DNA of 35,258 bases, from the NCBI GenBank assembly GCA_002479485.1, contig DLNM01000023.1:1-35258 (forward strand), given 5' to 3'. Each line of letters starts with the position of its first letter. Position 1 is the stretch's first letter. The translations under genes and the position numbers were made by a program. Shown in pieces: positions 8,404-17,813 of this stretch. Source of the stretch: Firmicutes bacterium UBA7510 (GTDB taxonomy: Bacteria; Bacillota; Clostridia; Tissierellales; Sedimentibacteraceae). Below the pieces are notes generated by a model, which made no database searches, was not told the origin of the DNA, and saw only the letters and a program-made list of their open reading frames with translations.

Positions 8404-8442
8404 TTGATTAACCTAATATAATTATGTTATAATAAACATAAT
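8404..8442 (+). promoter_or_regulatory. Promoter and putative operator of the Lrp/AsnC gene
   Basis: TTGATT (8404-8409) and TATAAT (8428-8433), spaced by 18 bases, make a good sigma-A promoter. An 8-bp inverted repeat, ATTATGTT (8421-8428) and AACATAAT (8435-8442), encloses the -10 box. That is where an autorepressing regulator would bind. The transcript would have a leader of about 130 bases. Confidence 0.55.
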
Positions 8443-8569
8443 AGATTTGTAAATATATTACCATTAAATGTTTAGTATGTACATAACAAACATAAGCTGT
8501 TTCTTGAAAATACTGTGCATAAATAGCTAAAAATGTAAAATATATTAATTAGATAAGGCGGTGATGTTT

Positions 8570-8995
8570 TTGGATATTACAGATATAAAGATAATTGATA
8601 TCTTACAAAAAGATGGAAGAATATCAATGAAAGATTTAGGCAAAACGGTTTCTCTTAGTCCACCTGCTGTAGCTGAGAGAGTTAAAAGACTGGAAGAGGC
8701 AGGAATAATTGAAAAGTACAAGGCTATAGTTAATAATAGCAAGGTTGGAAAACCTATATGTGCACTTATAAACGTAGCGATAAAACCAGAAAAACAAGAA
8801 AAATTCTTAGATTTTGCCAGAAAATCTCAGGAAATTGTAGAATGTCATCATGTGACAGGTCCTTATAGCATGATTATGAAAGCATATCTAAGAGAAATGA
8901 CTCATCTGGAAGAACTTGTTGGCAAGGTGCAATTCTATGGAAATACTGAAACATATATTATTATGTCCAGTCCAATAGAAAATTATCCAATTTAA
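8570..8995 (+). CDS. Lrp/AsnC family transcriptional regulator
   Basis: A small Lrp-type regulator of 141 residues. The N-terminal winged helix-turn-helix (about residues 1-60) contains IDILQKDGRISMKDLGKTV and the recognition helix SPPAVAERVKRLEEAGII. The C-terminal RAM/AsnC effector domain (about 63-141) has the characteristic VECHHVTGPYSMIMKAYLRE strand. AAGGCGG (8555-8561) lies too close to the GTG (8561) and ATG (8564). The TTG at 8570 has normal spacing and gives a typical MDITDIKIIDIL start, so TTG is preferred. Such proteins usually sense amino acids and often repress themselves. The divergent carboxyltransferase gene is a possible target. Confidence 0.92.
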   Translation: MDITDIKIIDILQKDGRISMKDLGKTVSLSPPAVAERVKRLEEAGIIEKYKAIVNNSKVGKPICALINVAIKPEKQEKFLDFARKSQEIVECHHVTGPYSMIMKAYLREMTHLEELVGKVQFYGNTETYIIMSSPIENYPI

Positions 8996-9014
8996 ATTTT
9001 ATGTTAATAAAATA

Positions 9015-9050
9015 ATGCTGCGCATCGTATAAATGCGTAGCATTTTTTTT
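9015..9050. terminator. Intrinsic terminator after the Lrp/AsnC gene
   Basis: atgctgcgcat (9015-9025) pairs with atgcgtagcat (9033-9043) with one G-T wobble, followed by an eight-base T-tract. It lies between two convergent genes. Its base sequence (atgct-c/gtagcat) resembles the terminator after melA. Confidence 0.88.
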
Positions 9051-9066
9051 CTAACTAAATAAATGC

Positions 9067-9708
9067 TTATTTTATTGTCATTACAGCTAATATAATTAAT
9101 ATAGTTCCACTTAAAAATGATAAGTCAAGATTGCATTTCTCACCTATTAAATTTCCAATAAAAAAGCCTCCCATTATCGCCAGTAGATTTATTATTAACG
9201 AACATATTAAAACTTTAATTATGCTAATTTGAACTAAACCTGCACCAAAGCCAACTACTAATCCGTCTAATGACAAGGCTGTAGCTAAAAAAATTGATTC
9301 AAACAATGATAATGATTTTGATTTGTCAATATCTGCTGTTTGAGGATCAGCATAAATGTTTAAAACAAATTTTAAATCGCTTATTTTAAATTGTACTTTC
9401 TTTTCTAAATTTTTATTTTTTTTGATTAAGCTTTTTATGTAACTATCAAAAAGCTGTTCTATACCTAAAAATATTAAAAGTGAGCATGCCACTATTTTTG
9501 TTAATGAGGGTGAAATAATTGAACTTAGAGCTGAGCCTAGAAATAAAGAAATTGCTAAAGACGAAGTGCATATTAGTGTCATTAATAATGCTGATAGAAT
9601 TGGAATCGAAATTTTATTTGCTCCATATGATGCACTAACAACAAATGCATCTATAGACAATGCAACGACTAGAAAAATAGTTTGTACATTAGAAATTAAA
9701 CTGTGCAT
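9067..9708 (-). CDS. ytaF: Sporulation membrane protein YtaF (MntP/YtaF family)
   Basis: A 213-residue integral membrane protein with six predicted hydrophobic segments in two related halves. Each half begins with the family signature: VALSIDAFVVSASYGANK near residue 15 and TALSLDGLVVGFGAGL near residue 142. A charged cytoplasmic loop (about 90-125) separates the halves. This is the architecture of MntP-type manganese exporters and of YtaF, a membrane protein of spore formers. The loop and length fit YtaF better, but I cannot exclude a metal exporter. The ATG at 9708 is preceded by AAGGAGG. It lies 54 bases after the EamA transporter gene on the same strand, and the two may be co-transcribed. 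Confidence 0.85.
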   Translation of the reverse strand: MHSLISNVQTIFLVVALSIDAFVVSASYGANKISIPILSALLMTLICTSSLAISLFLGSALSSIISPSLTKIVACSLLIFLGIEQLFDSYIKSLIKKNKNLEKKVQFKISDLKFVLNIYADPQTADIDKSKSLSLFESIFLATALSLDGLVVGFGAGLVQISIIKVLICSLIINLLAIMGGFFIGNLIGEKCNLDLSFLSGTILIILAVMTIK

Positions 9709-9762
9709 AAAAATATACCTCCTTATTACATCCTAATATTCTATTCGTAAGTGGAGGCAAGG

Positions 9763-10623
9763 TTACTCAATTTTTTTATTAGCTCTATATACGATAATTG
9801 ATGAAGATATTATAATTATTATTCCTACAATTTCAATCCAATCAAGCTGTTCCTGTAAAAAAAAGTACCCTATAAGACTTGAAAATATTATATTTGAATA
9901 GTCGTATATAGAGACCTCCGAAGCAGGAGCCAGCTTATATGCATAGGTTAAAGCTATTTGACCTACTGCTGCGAAAATTCCAACAGACAATAATATAAGT
10001 GTACTTTTTAAATCAGTAAGTACAAAATTAAAAAATAAAAAAGGTATACTTATAGCAACAGAAATAAAGGAATAGTGAAATATTATTGTGTATTCATTTT
10101 CCTTATCTCCCAAGGCTCTAAGTGATGTAAATGCAATACCTGATAGAATCGCTGAAATTAAAAGTATTACTATTGGCGTGATGGAAGAATTAAATTGAGG
10201 CTTTATAACAAGCCAAGAGCCTAATAATGCTAAGGCTAAAGCGATTATATGATATTTAGTTATTTTTTCTTTCAAAAAAAAGTAAGCTAAAATCATGACA
10301 ACAAAAGGGGAAAGTTTGTTTATTATTGCTGCTGATGAAAGCGTAACCTGCATTGTTCCTATAAAAAATAGGTTCATTCCAAGATATCCTCCAAGTGTTC
10401 TTCCAAATAAAAACTTTTGATTTTTTTTATTACCAAACAGTGATAGTTTTTTTTTCTTTATTACGATAAATGCTATTATTGTACTAAATAAATTTCTTAT
10501 TAATATTTTTTCCATAATAGGTATATTGGGAGTTAATTTAACACAAAATTGCATAATAGAGTATGATAGAGCTGATACTAACATGCAAATAATTGCTGCA
10601 TACTTGCTTTTTATTAAGTTCAT
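9763..10623 (-). CDS. EamA/DMT family transporter
   Basis: A 286-residue member of the drug/metabolite transporter superfamily with about ten membrane helices in two EamA repeats (residues about 10-140 and 150-285). The first repeat ends with the typical LSPFVVMILAYFFLKEKIT, the second with YSNIIFSSLIGYFFLQEQLDWIEIVG. Substrates in this family include amino acids, nucleotide precursors and other metabolites, and none can be assigned here. An upstream in-frame TTG (10653) lies inside the hairpin of element B. The ATG at 10623 is correctly spaced from GGAGG (10633-10629) and is the chosen start. Confidence 0.92.
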   Translation of the reverse strand: MNLIKSKYAAIICMLVSALSYSIMQFCVKLTPNIPIMEKILIRNLFSTIIAFIVIKKKKLSLFGNKKNQKFLFGRTLGGYLGMNLFFIGTMQVTLSSAAIINKLSPFVVMILAYFFLKEKITKYHIIALALALLGSWLVIKPQFNSSITPIVILLISAILSGIAFTSLRALGDKENEYTIIFHYSFISVAISIPFLFFNFVLTDLKSTLILLSVGIFAAVGQIALTYAYKLAPASEVSIYDYSNIIFSSLIGYFFLQEQLDWIEIVGIIIIISSSIIVYRANKKIE

Positions 10624-10687
10624 ATTTACCTCCATTATGCCGCTTAGCGGCAATATAATTATTTTAGAGTGAAATTCATTTCACTCT
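10624..10687 (-). repeat. Intergenic hairpin element, copy B (before the EamA gene)
   Basis: Read on the minus strand, agagtgaaat (10687-10678) pairs with atttcactct (10675-10666). The small stem TGCCGC/GCGGCA (10652-10638, loop TAA) follows, then TAATGGAGG and the ATG. The order and tail match copy A, but the second stem is absent. This copy lies in a 5' leader with a divergent upstream gene, so the element is not limited to operon spacers. Confidence 0.75.
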
Positions 10688-10809
10688 TTTTCCAATCTAA
10701 ATTTGTCGATATTTTCAATATACTTATTATGTTCAAAACAAAAAAAATTAATATTGAAATACTGTCGAATTATGAAATTTTATTTTTAATACTTTAAGTA
10801 AAAAAACTA

Positions 10810-10839
10810 TTCGTAAAACTTAGACTAATATGATATAAT
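10810..10839 (+). promoter_or_regulatory. Possible promoter for the FAD oxidoreductase gene
   Basis: A perfect TATAAT lies at about 10834-10839 within tgatataatac. The only -35 candidate is the weak TTCGTA, about 18 bases upstream. The rest of the 250-base gap between the divergent genes shows no gene. Confidence 0.4.
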
Positions 10840-10906
10840 ACTAAAGTTGATAAAACATAATTATTAATAATATTGGAACAATTTTATTAAGTAAATGAGG
10901 TGCAAA

Positions 10907-12496
10907 ATGCTTAGAATTCAACAAATTAAATTGCCTATTGACCATGAAGATAGTGAGTTAAAGGCAAAGATAGCTTCTACGTTGAAAATAACAGAAGATA
11001 AAATTAAAAGTGTTGAAATATTTAGAAAATCAATAGATGCGAGAAAAAAAGATAATATATTATTTATATACACAGTTGACATAGAATTAAGCGAAGAAAT
11101 AAAAATATCAAAGAAAAATCCTAATATTTCTGAAATTGAACCTTTTGTATATAGTGTTGAAATTACTGGTGAAGAAGAATTGCAAAACAGACCAGTAGTA
11201 ATAGGCACTGGTCCAGCAGGACTATTTTGTGGGCTACTTTTAGCTGAAAAAGGATATAAGCCTATAATTATTGAAAGAGGAAAAAAAGTACAAGACAGAG
11301 TTAAAGACATTGAAAAGTTTTGGAGTGATAAGGTTTTAAACGAAAGATCTAATATACAATTTGGTGAAGGTGGAGCTGGAACATTTTCAGATGGAAAGCT
11401 AAATACTTTAATAAAAGATAGATCCAAAAGAGGCAAGAAAGTTTTAGAAGAATTTATTTTGGCTGGAGCTTCCGAGGAAATACTTTATTTAAATAAACCA
11501 CATGTCGGTACAGATGTTTTAAGAAATGTTATTGTTAATATTAGAGAAAAAATTATGAGTCTTGGCGGAACATTTAGATTTGAGGAAAAAGTCTTAGATG
11601 TTAATATTAAGGATGGAAAGCTATTAAGAGTTATAACGGAAAATGATATTTTAGATACAAATGTAGCTGTATTTGCTATAGGACATAGCGCTAGGGATAC
11701 ATTTGAAATGCTAAATAATGTTGCTGTCTTAGAGCCTAAAGCTTTTGCTATAGGTGTAAGAATTGAACACCATCAAAGCATGATAAATGAAGCTCAATAT
11801 GGAGAATGTGCTGACAATCCAAAGCTTGGCGCTGCTGATTATAAATTTGTCCATAAATGTAAAAACGGCAGAAGTGTATATACATTTTGCATGTGCCCGG
11901 GTGGAATGGTTACAGGTTCGTCTTCAGAGGCTAATAGTGTAGTAACTAATGGTATGAGCTATCATGACAGAGATTTAGAAAATGCTAATAGCGCAGTAAT
12001 TGTGTCAATAAATCCTGAAGATTTTGAATCGGATAGTCCTTTGGCAGGTATTGAGTTCCAAAGAAAGTACGAAAAACTTGCTTTTGAGATTGGTGGCTCG
12101 ACTTATAATGCTCCTGCACAGCTATTTGGAGATTTTGAAAAAAATGTTGTATCTAAAAATTTTGGAGAAATATACCCAACATATAGACCAGGCGTTATTT
12201 TTGCAAATTTAAGAGATTGTTTACCAGAATATGTTTGTGATAGTTTGGTAGAAGGAATAAATGCTTTTGGTAATTTAGTAGAAGGCTTTAACAGAAGTGA
12301 TGCTGTTTTAACAGGCGTTGAAACTAGAACGTCATCACCTATTAGAATTGTCAGAGATGATAATTTTGAAAGCAATGTTAAAGGTATTTATCCTTGTGGA
12401 GAAGGTGCAGGATATGCTGGAGGAATTATGTCAGCAGCCATAGATGGGTTAAAGGTTGCAGAAGCTATCATTAAAAAATATAAACCTAAAGCATAG
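10907..12496 (+). CDS. FAD-dependent oxidoreductase (COG2509-type dehydrogenase)
   Basis: A 529-residue flavoprotein of uncharacterised function. An N-terminal domain of about 95 residues (MLRIQQIKLP onward, with a ferredoxin-like feel) precedes the FAD-binding Rossmann motif VIGTGPAGLFCGLLLAEKG near residue 98, which ends in the ribose-binding Glu of IIIERG. Further family blocks are NIQFGEGGAGTFSDGKLNT, FAIGHSARDTFEML, and a C-terminal FAD motif, IYPCGEGAGYAGGIMSAAIDG. An ATG at 10895 is in frame but has no ribosome-binding site; GAGGTG fits the ATG at 10907. The substrate is unknown. It is followed 32 bases later by a second, unrelated FAD enzyme. Confidence 0.85.
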   Translation: MLRIQQIKLPIDHEDSELKAKIASTLKITEDKIKSVEIFRKSIDARKKDNILFIYTVDIELSEEIKISKKNPNISEIEPFVYSVEITGEEELQNRPVVIGTGPAGLFCGLLLAEKGYKPIIIERGKKVQDRVKDIEKFWSDKVLNERSNIQFGEGGAGTFSDGKLNTLIKDRSKRGKKVLEEFILAGASEEILYLNKPHVGTDVLRNVIVNIREKIMSLGGTFRFEEKVLDVNIKDGKLLRVITENDILDTNVAVFAIGHSARDTFEMLNNVAVLEPKAFAIGVRIEHHQSMINEAQYGECADNPKLGAADYKFVHKCKNGRSVYTFCMCPGGMVTGSSSEANSVVTNGMSYHDRDLENANSAVIVSINPEDFESDSPLAGIEFQRKYEKLAFEIGGSTYNAPAQLFGDFEKNVVSKNFGEIYPTYRPGVIFANLRDCLPEYVCDSLVEGINAFGNLVEGFNRSDAVLTGVETRTSSPIRIVRDDNFESNVKGIYPCGEGAGYAGGIMSAAIDGLKVAEAIIKKYKPKA

Positions 12497-12528
12497 AAAT
12501 GTAGTTAATAAGTTTTGGAGATATAAAA

Positions 12529-13761
12529 ATGAAAACAAGAGTTGCAATAATAGGCGGAGGAGCTGCTGGATTGATGGCTGCAATAGTGGCTGCAAGAAAT
12601 GGCGCTGACGTTTGTATTTATGAAAAGTTAAATAGGGTTGGTAAGAAAATTTTAGCTACAGGTAATGGCAGATGTAATTATACAAATATAAATACATCTA
12701 TAAGAGATTATCATGGAAAGAATCTTAGCTTTATAGAAAATACTATTAATTCATTTAATGTTGAGAAAACTCTTGATTTTTTTGAAGATATAGGAATTTA
12801 TCCACACATAGAAGAAAATGGCAAAGTATATCCTTATTCATTACAGGCTTCAAGTGTTTTGGATAATTTACGGTATGAAGTAAATAAATACAAAATAAAG
12901 GAAATTGTGGAATGTAACGTTAAAAGCTTAAGAAAAAACAAAGGTCAGTTTGATATAATAACTGATGGTGGAATTTTTAATGCAGATAAAGTAATTATTT
13001 GCACTGGAGGTAGGGCGGGTTCACAGTATGGTTGTACTGGTGATGGATATAAATTGGCTGAAATGTTTGGTCATAAAATAATAAATCAATTTCCTGCTTT
13101 AATTCAGCTTAAGCTAAATGCTAATTATTTAAAGAAAATATCAGGGGTTAAATTTGATGGTGTAGTATCTTCTTTTACTGATATTGTTAATATTAGAGAA
13201 GAAGAAGGAGAAATACTTTTTACTGACTATGGCATATCTGGACCTCCAATACTACAAATTAGTAGAGAAACAATTAAATATTTATATGATAAGCAAAAAG
13301 TATATATTAGCATAGATATGTTTCCGAATTTTGATAAGAAAATACTTTATGACTTATTGTCAGAACGGTTTATAAAGTTGAAAAATAAAACTATTGAGGA
13401 AAGTTTTAACGGTCTTATCAATAAAAAACTAATTCCTGTTATTCTAAGTCTTGCTTTAAATGAATATAAGGAAGAAAAATGTACCAAACTAAATAAAAAA
13501 GACATTTATTCTATTGTAAACATTCTAAAGGAGTGGAAAATAGAAGTAATTGGACATAATGACTGGAAACAGGCTCAAACAACTGCTGGTGGAGTTTCTG
13601 TTGATGATATAGATGCTAAAACATTAGAATCTAAAAAGGAACCAGGCTTGTATTTTGCTGGAGAGGTTTTGGATGTAGACGGAGACTGCGGAGGATTTAA
13701 TTTGCAGTGGGCGTGGAGCTCAGGATATATTACAGGTTATAATGCATCAACAGTTATATAG
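12529..13761 (+). CDS. HI0933-family NAD(P)/FAD-dependent oxidoreductase (COG2081)
   Basis: A 410-residue flavoprotein of the HI0933/YhiN family. The dinucleotide-binding loop VAIIGGGAAGLMAAIVAARNG lies at residues about 5-25. It is followed by the family signature RVGKKILATGNGRCNYTN near residue 38 and a central VICTGGRAGSQYGCTGDGY block. The C-terminal FAD motif is LYFAGEVLDVDGDCGGFNLQWAWSSG near residue 372. The reaction is not established for the family. TTGGAG lies 8-10 bases before the ATG. Its pairing with the COG2509 gene suggests a shared transcript. The intergenic space to secA contains hairpin element C. Confidence 0.9.
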   Translation: MKTRVAIIGGGAAGLMAAIVAARNGADVCIYEKLNRVGKKILATGNGRCNYTNINTSIRDYHGKNLSFIENTINSFNVEKTLDFFEDIGIYPHIEENGKVYPYSLQASSVLDNLRYEVNKYKIKEIVECNVKSLRKNKGQFDIITDGGIFNADKVIICTGGRAGSQYGCTGDGYKLAEMFGHKIINQFPALIQLKLNANYLKKISGVKFDGVVSSFTDIVNIREEEGEILFTDYGISGPPILQISRETIKYLYDKQKVYISIDMFPNFDKKILYDLLSERFIKLKNKTIEESFNGLINKKLIPVILSLALNEYKEEKCTKLNKKDIYSIVNILKEWKIEVIGHNDWKQAQTTAGGVSVDDIDAKTLESKKEPGLYFAGEVLDVDGDCGGFNLQWAWSSGYITGYNASTVI

Positions 13762-13796
13762 AAGATTAATTGTTAATAAAAAAAGTTTAAAGATAA

Positions 13797-13839
13797 AGTG
13801 TGAAGAAAAGCGTTTCACACTATTGAAATGGAGGAACAT
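13797..13839 (+). repeat. Intergenic hairpin element, copy C (before secA)
   Basis: agtgtgaa (13797-13804) pairs with ttcacact (13814-13821), 8 bp with a 9-base loop. It is followed by attgaaatGGAGG (ribosome-binding site 13830-13834) and the secA ATG. This is the short form: stem 1 plus tail, without stems 2 and 3. Confidence 0.65.
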
Positions 13840-16599
13840 ATGAAAAATTTATTGGAAAAGATTTTTGGCTCATATAGTGAAAAGGAAGTTAAAAGATTAG
13901 AACCTATAGTAGATCAAATAGAGGCATTAGAACAAGAATATCAAAAACTTTCTGATGAGGAATTAAAAAATAAGACTAATGAGTTTAAACAAAGATTACA
14001 AAATGGCGAAACTAAGGATGATATTTTACCAGAAGCGTTTGCAGTTGTAAGGGAAACAGCAGTTAGAACTAATGGTCAAAGAGCTCATCGAGTTCAGCTT
14101 ATAGGTGGTGTAGCACTACATCAAGGTAGAATAGCTGAAATGAAAACTGGAGAAGGTAAAACACTTTGTTCTGCATTCCCTTTATACCTTAATGCTCTAG
14201 ATGGTAAAGGTGTTCATTTAATAACAGTAAATGATTATTTAGCTAAAACTCATAAAGAACTAATGGGTAAAATTTATAACTTTTTAGGTCTTTCAGTAGG
14301 ATGTATCATACATGGTATATCTACTGTTGATAGACGCAATGCATATAATTCAGATATAACTTATGGAACAAATAATGAATTTGGATTTGATTATCTAAGA
14401 GATAATATGGTTATACAAAAGGAAGAAATGGTTCAAAGAGAATTAAATTTTTGTATAATAGACGAGGTTGATAGTATTTTAATTGATGAAGCCAGAACTC
14501 CACTTATCATTTCAGGTGAAGGTGAAAAATCAACTCAATTATATACTTTGGCTGATACTTTTGTTAAGCCATTAAAAGGTAAGATAGAAAATCCTGATGA
14601 GAAAAAATCTAAGATTGACTTTATAATGGGCAATGTTGATGATGAAGATGATAACTTTGACTTTATAGTAGATGAAAAAGCTAAAAACGTAACTCTTACA
14701 GCAAAAGGTATTGATAAAGCGGAAAGATTTTTTAATGTTGAAAATTTAGCAGATTCAGAAAATATGGAGATTACTCACCACATCAATCAAGCTCTTAAGG
14801 CTCATAATACTATGAGAAAAGATATAGATTATATTATAAATGATGGCGAAATTATTATAGTTGATGAGTTTACAGGAAGATTGATGTATGGAAGAAGATA
14901 TTCAAATGGACTACATCAAGCTATAGAAGCTAAAGAAAGGCTAGAAGTTAGAAAAGAATCTAAAACTCTTGCCACAATAACATTCCAAAATTATTTTAGA
15001 ATGTATAGTAAACTATCTGGTATGACTGGTACTGCTAAAACAGAGGAAGAAGAATTCAGAGAAATATATGGGGTAGATGTTGTCGAAATTCCGACTAATA
15101 AGCCAGTTATAAGAGAAGACAGATCTGATGTTGTTTACAAATCCGAAGAAGCTAAGTTTAATGCAATTATAAAAGAAATTATTGAAAAGCATCAAACAGG
15201 TCAACCAATTCTAGTAGGTACAATCTCTATAGAAAAATCAGAGCTTTTAAGTAAACTATTGAAAAAACAAGGTATACCTCATGAAGTTTTAAATGCTAAG
15301 CAGCATGAAAAGGAAGCAGATATTATTGCTCAGGCAGGTAGATTTGGTGCTGTTACTATTGCTACGAATATGGCAGGTCGTGGTACTGATATAGTTCTTG
15401 GTGGTAACCCAGAATTCTTAGCTAAGCATAAAATGAAATCTAAGCATTATAGCGATGAAATTATAGCTGTATGTGATGGCTTTGATGAAACTCATGATGA
15501 AGAGGTATTGGCAGCAAGAGAAGCTTACAAAAAGCTATTGCAGGAAGCAAAAGATGAACTAAAGGACGAGCAGGATAGAGTAAAATCAGCAGGTGGCTTA
15601 TATATTATTGGTACAGAAAGACATGAATCTAGACGTATAGATAATCAGTTAAGAGGTCGTTCTGGTAGACAAGGTGATGCTGGTGCGTCAAGATTTTATA
15701 TATCTCTTGAAGATGACTTAATGAGATTGTTTGCTGGTGATAAAATAAAGGTTATAGTTGAAACTTTAAAGTTACCAGATGATGAGCCATTAGAGCATAG
15801 AATGCTTACAAAAACAATTGAAACTGCTCAAGGTAGAGTTGAGGGAAGAAACTTCAACATAAGAAAACATGTTCTTCAATACGATAATGTAATGAATAAG
15901 CAAAGAGAGGTTATATACTCAGAAAGAAGAAAAGTTTTACTGGGTGAAAGCTTAATAGAAAATATTAAAGGCATGATAGATGACTTAATTCAAAAGGGTA
16001 TATCTATGCATACCTCTGATGATAAATACCCTGAAGAGTGGGATTTAGAAGGCTTAAAACAATATGTTAGTGATTTATTCTCTATTAAATTTAGTCTTAA
16101 TATTGATAAAGTAGAAGACTTAACTAAAGAAAAACTTTTTGAAATGATTAAAAAAGTATCAGAAAGTATATATGCAAAAAAAGAAGAAGAATTTGGTTAT
16201 GACACATTTAGAGAAGTAGAAAGAATAGTTCTTTTAAAAACTGTAGATACGTTATGGATGGATCATATAGATGCTATGGATCAATTGCGTCAAGGAATAG
16301 GACTTAGAGCTATGGGTAATGAAGATCCTGTCCGTGCTTATCAAATAGAAGGCTTCGATATGTTTGAAGAATTAATTGAAACAATTAAGACTGATACAGT
16401 GAAAATGCTATTTAGAGTTATGCCACAGCATAAGATGCAACGTCAAATGGTTGCTAAAATAACTGGTACAAATTCTGATGAAGAAAGCCAAGTAAAGAAA
16501 AAACCAATAAAAAAAGAGAAAAAAGTTGGTAGAAATGATGAATGCCCTTGCGGTAGTGGTAAAAAATATAAAAAATGTTGCGGTATAAACGAAGAATAA
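13840..16599 (+). CDS. secA: Preprotein translocase ATPase SecA
   Basis: A 919-residue motor ATPase that drives secretory proteins through SecYEG. Walker A is MKTGEGKT (about residue 100). Walker B is CIIDEVDSILIDEARTPLIISG, and the second nucleotide-binding domain has TIATNMAGRGTDIVLGGNPEF and RGRSGRQGDAG. The helical scaffold and wing domains follow. A C-terminal zinc-binding SEC-C motif, RNDECPCGSGKKYKKCCG, ends the protein. It is longer than Bacillus SecA (about 840 residues), partly because of a charged insertion after GGNPEF, which is common in Clostridia. The in-frame ATG at 13828 overlaps the ribosome-binding site, so the start is 13840 (MKNLLEKIFGSYSEKEVKR). prfB follows, as in many Firmicutes. 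Confidence 0.98.
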   Translation: MKNLLEKIFGSYSEKEVKRLEPIVDQIEALEQEYQKLSDEELKNKTNEFKQRLQNGETKDDILPEAFAVVRETAVRTNGQRAHRVQLIGGVALHQGRIAEMKTGEGKTLCSAFPLYLNALDGKGVHLITVNDYLAKTHKELMGKIYNFLGLSVGCIIHGISTVDRRNAYNSDITYGTNNEFGFDYLRDNMVIQKEEMVQRELNFCIIDEVDSILIDEARTPLIISGEGEKSTQLYTLADTFVKPLKGKIENPDEKKSKIDFIMGNVDDEDDNFDFIVDEKAKNVTLTAKGIDKAERFFNVENLADSENMEITHHINQALKAHNTMRKDIDYIINDGEIIIVDEFTGRLMYGRRYSNGLHQAIEAKERLEVRKESKTLATITFQNYFRMYSKLSGMTGTAKTEEEEFREIYGVDVVEIPTNKPVIREDRSDVVYKSEEAKFNAIIKEIIEKHQTGQPILVGTISIEKSELLSKLLKKQGIPHEVLNAKQHEKEADIIAQAGRFGAVTIATNMAGRGTDIVLGGNPEFLAKHKMKSKHYSDEIIAVCDGFDETHDEEVLAAREAYKKLLQEAKDELKDEQDRVKSAGGLYIIGTERHESRRIDNQLRGRSGRQGDAGASRFYISLEDDLMRLFAGDKIKVIVETLKLPDDEPLEHRMLTKTIETAQGRVEGRNFNIRKHVLQYDNVMNKQREVIYSERRKVLLGESLIENIKGMIDDLIQKGISMHTSDDKYPEEWDLEGLKQYVSDLFSIKFSLNIDKVEDLTKEKLFEMIKKVSESIYAKKEEEFGYDTFREVERIVLLKTVDTLWMDHIDAMDQLRQGIGLRAMGNEDPVRAYQIEGFDMFEELIETIKTDTVKMLFRVMPQHKMQRQMVAKITGTNSDEESQVKKKPIKKEKKVGRNDECPCGSGKKYKKCCGINEE

Positions 16600-16618
16600 T
16601 TCATGAGGAGCTGATATA

Positions 16619-17729
16619 ATGGTTGATTTGTATGAATATACAGAAAAATTGAAAAAATTCAAGGTGATTTTAGATGAGGTAGGTGTTTCTCTTTGACTTA
16701 CCAAAGTTGAAAGAGGAAAATATTGATTTTGAAAGGTTTATGCAAAGCCCAGATTTCTGGAATAATACTGAGGAAGCGCAAAAAATTTCACAGAAATTAA
16801 AATCAAATACCGATACTATAAAAGAATTTGAAGACATGCAAGGTGAGGTTGACGACTTTGAGCTTTTAATGGAGCTAATTAAGGAAGATAATGATGAAAA
16901 TCAAACATCGGAACTAAATAAAGAAATGAAAAATATCGATATTGCTCTTGAAAAGCTTAAGCTAAAAACACTTTTAAGCGGTGAATATGATAGAAATAAT
17001 GCAATCTTATCCATACATGCCGGAGCTGGTGGAACTGAAGCACAGGATTGGGCTGACATGCTCTTTAGGATGTATACAAGATGGGCAGAATCTCACAGCT
17101 GCAAGGTTAGTATACTAGATATTCTAAAAGATACCGAAGCAGGTATTAAAAGTGTTGATTTGCTTATCAGTGGTGAAAATGTATATGGCTATTTGAAAAG
17201 TGAAAAAGGAGTTCATAGACTAGTAAGAATTTCACCTTTTGATGCAAATAGCAGACGCCATACGTCCTTTGCTTCTGTAGATGTTATGCCAGAAATAACG
17301 GATGAAGATGATATTGAAATCAGTGAATCTGAAATAAAGGTTGACACCTATCGCTCAGGCGGTGCTGGTGGACAGCATGTTAATACTACAGATTCAGCTG
17401 TTAGAATAACTCATATTCCAACTGGAATAGTAGTATCCTGTCAAAATGAACGCTCACAGCATAAAAATAAAGCTACAGCATTAAAAATGTTAAAAGCAAA
17501 GCTAATTGAAGTAAAAGAGATGGAACATAAAGAAAAAATTGAGGATATACAAGGTAAATATAATCAAATAGCTTGGGGTAGCCAAATAAGATCATATGTT
17601 TTTCATCCCTATAGTCTTGTTAAGGATCATAGGACAAATGCGGAGATAGGCAATATACAATCTGTTATGGATGGAAATATTGATGTATTTATAAATGAAT
17701 ACTTAAAATATTCATCTATGAATAATTAA
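16619..17729 (+). CDS. prfB: Peptide chain release factor 2, with programmed +1 frameshift
   Basis: RF2 of 369 residues, which recognises UGA and UAA. The gene begins with ATG at 16619 behind GAGGAG (16605-16610). The first 25 codons end with CTT (16691-16693) followed by an in-frame TGA (16694-16696). Skipping T16694 continues as GAC CTT ACC into the long frame that ends at 17729. This is the classic autoregulatory frameshift: low RF2 slows UGA termination and favours the shift. Release-factor motifs are intact: the UGA-reading tripeptide SPF in RISPFDANSRRHTSF and the catalytic GGQ in SGGAGGQHVNTTDSA. It is not a pseudogene. The internal Shine-Dalgarno is discussed in the findings. Confidence 0.97.
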
Positions 17730-17813
17730 AATACAAGTCAACATTATAAAATGTATATGAAGTATAAATTATCAGCATTAATGCTTTTAAATAATTAACA
17801 AGGGAGAAATAAA

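Noticed and set aside
13797..13821. Stem 1 of the hairpin elements as intrinsic terminators
   Set aside because: No T-tract follows on the coding strand, and several copies lie inside runs of co-functional genes such as the moe/moa cluster.
16619..16696. prfB as a frameshifted pseudogene
   Set aside because: The break is exactly at CTT TGA C after 25 codons, the known programmed site, and all release-factor motifs are intact.
17730..17813. Regulatory hairpin agcattaatgct before tex
   Set aside because: The short AT-rich palindrome has no T-tract and no second copy, so it may be chance.
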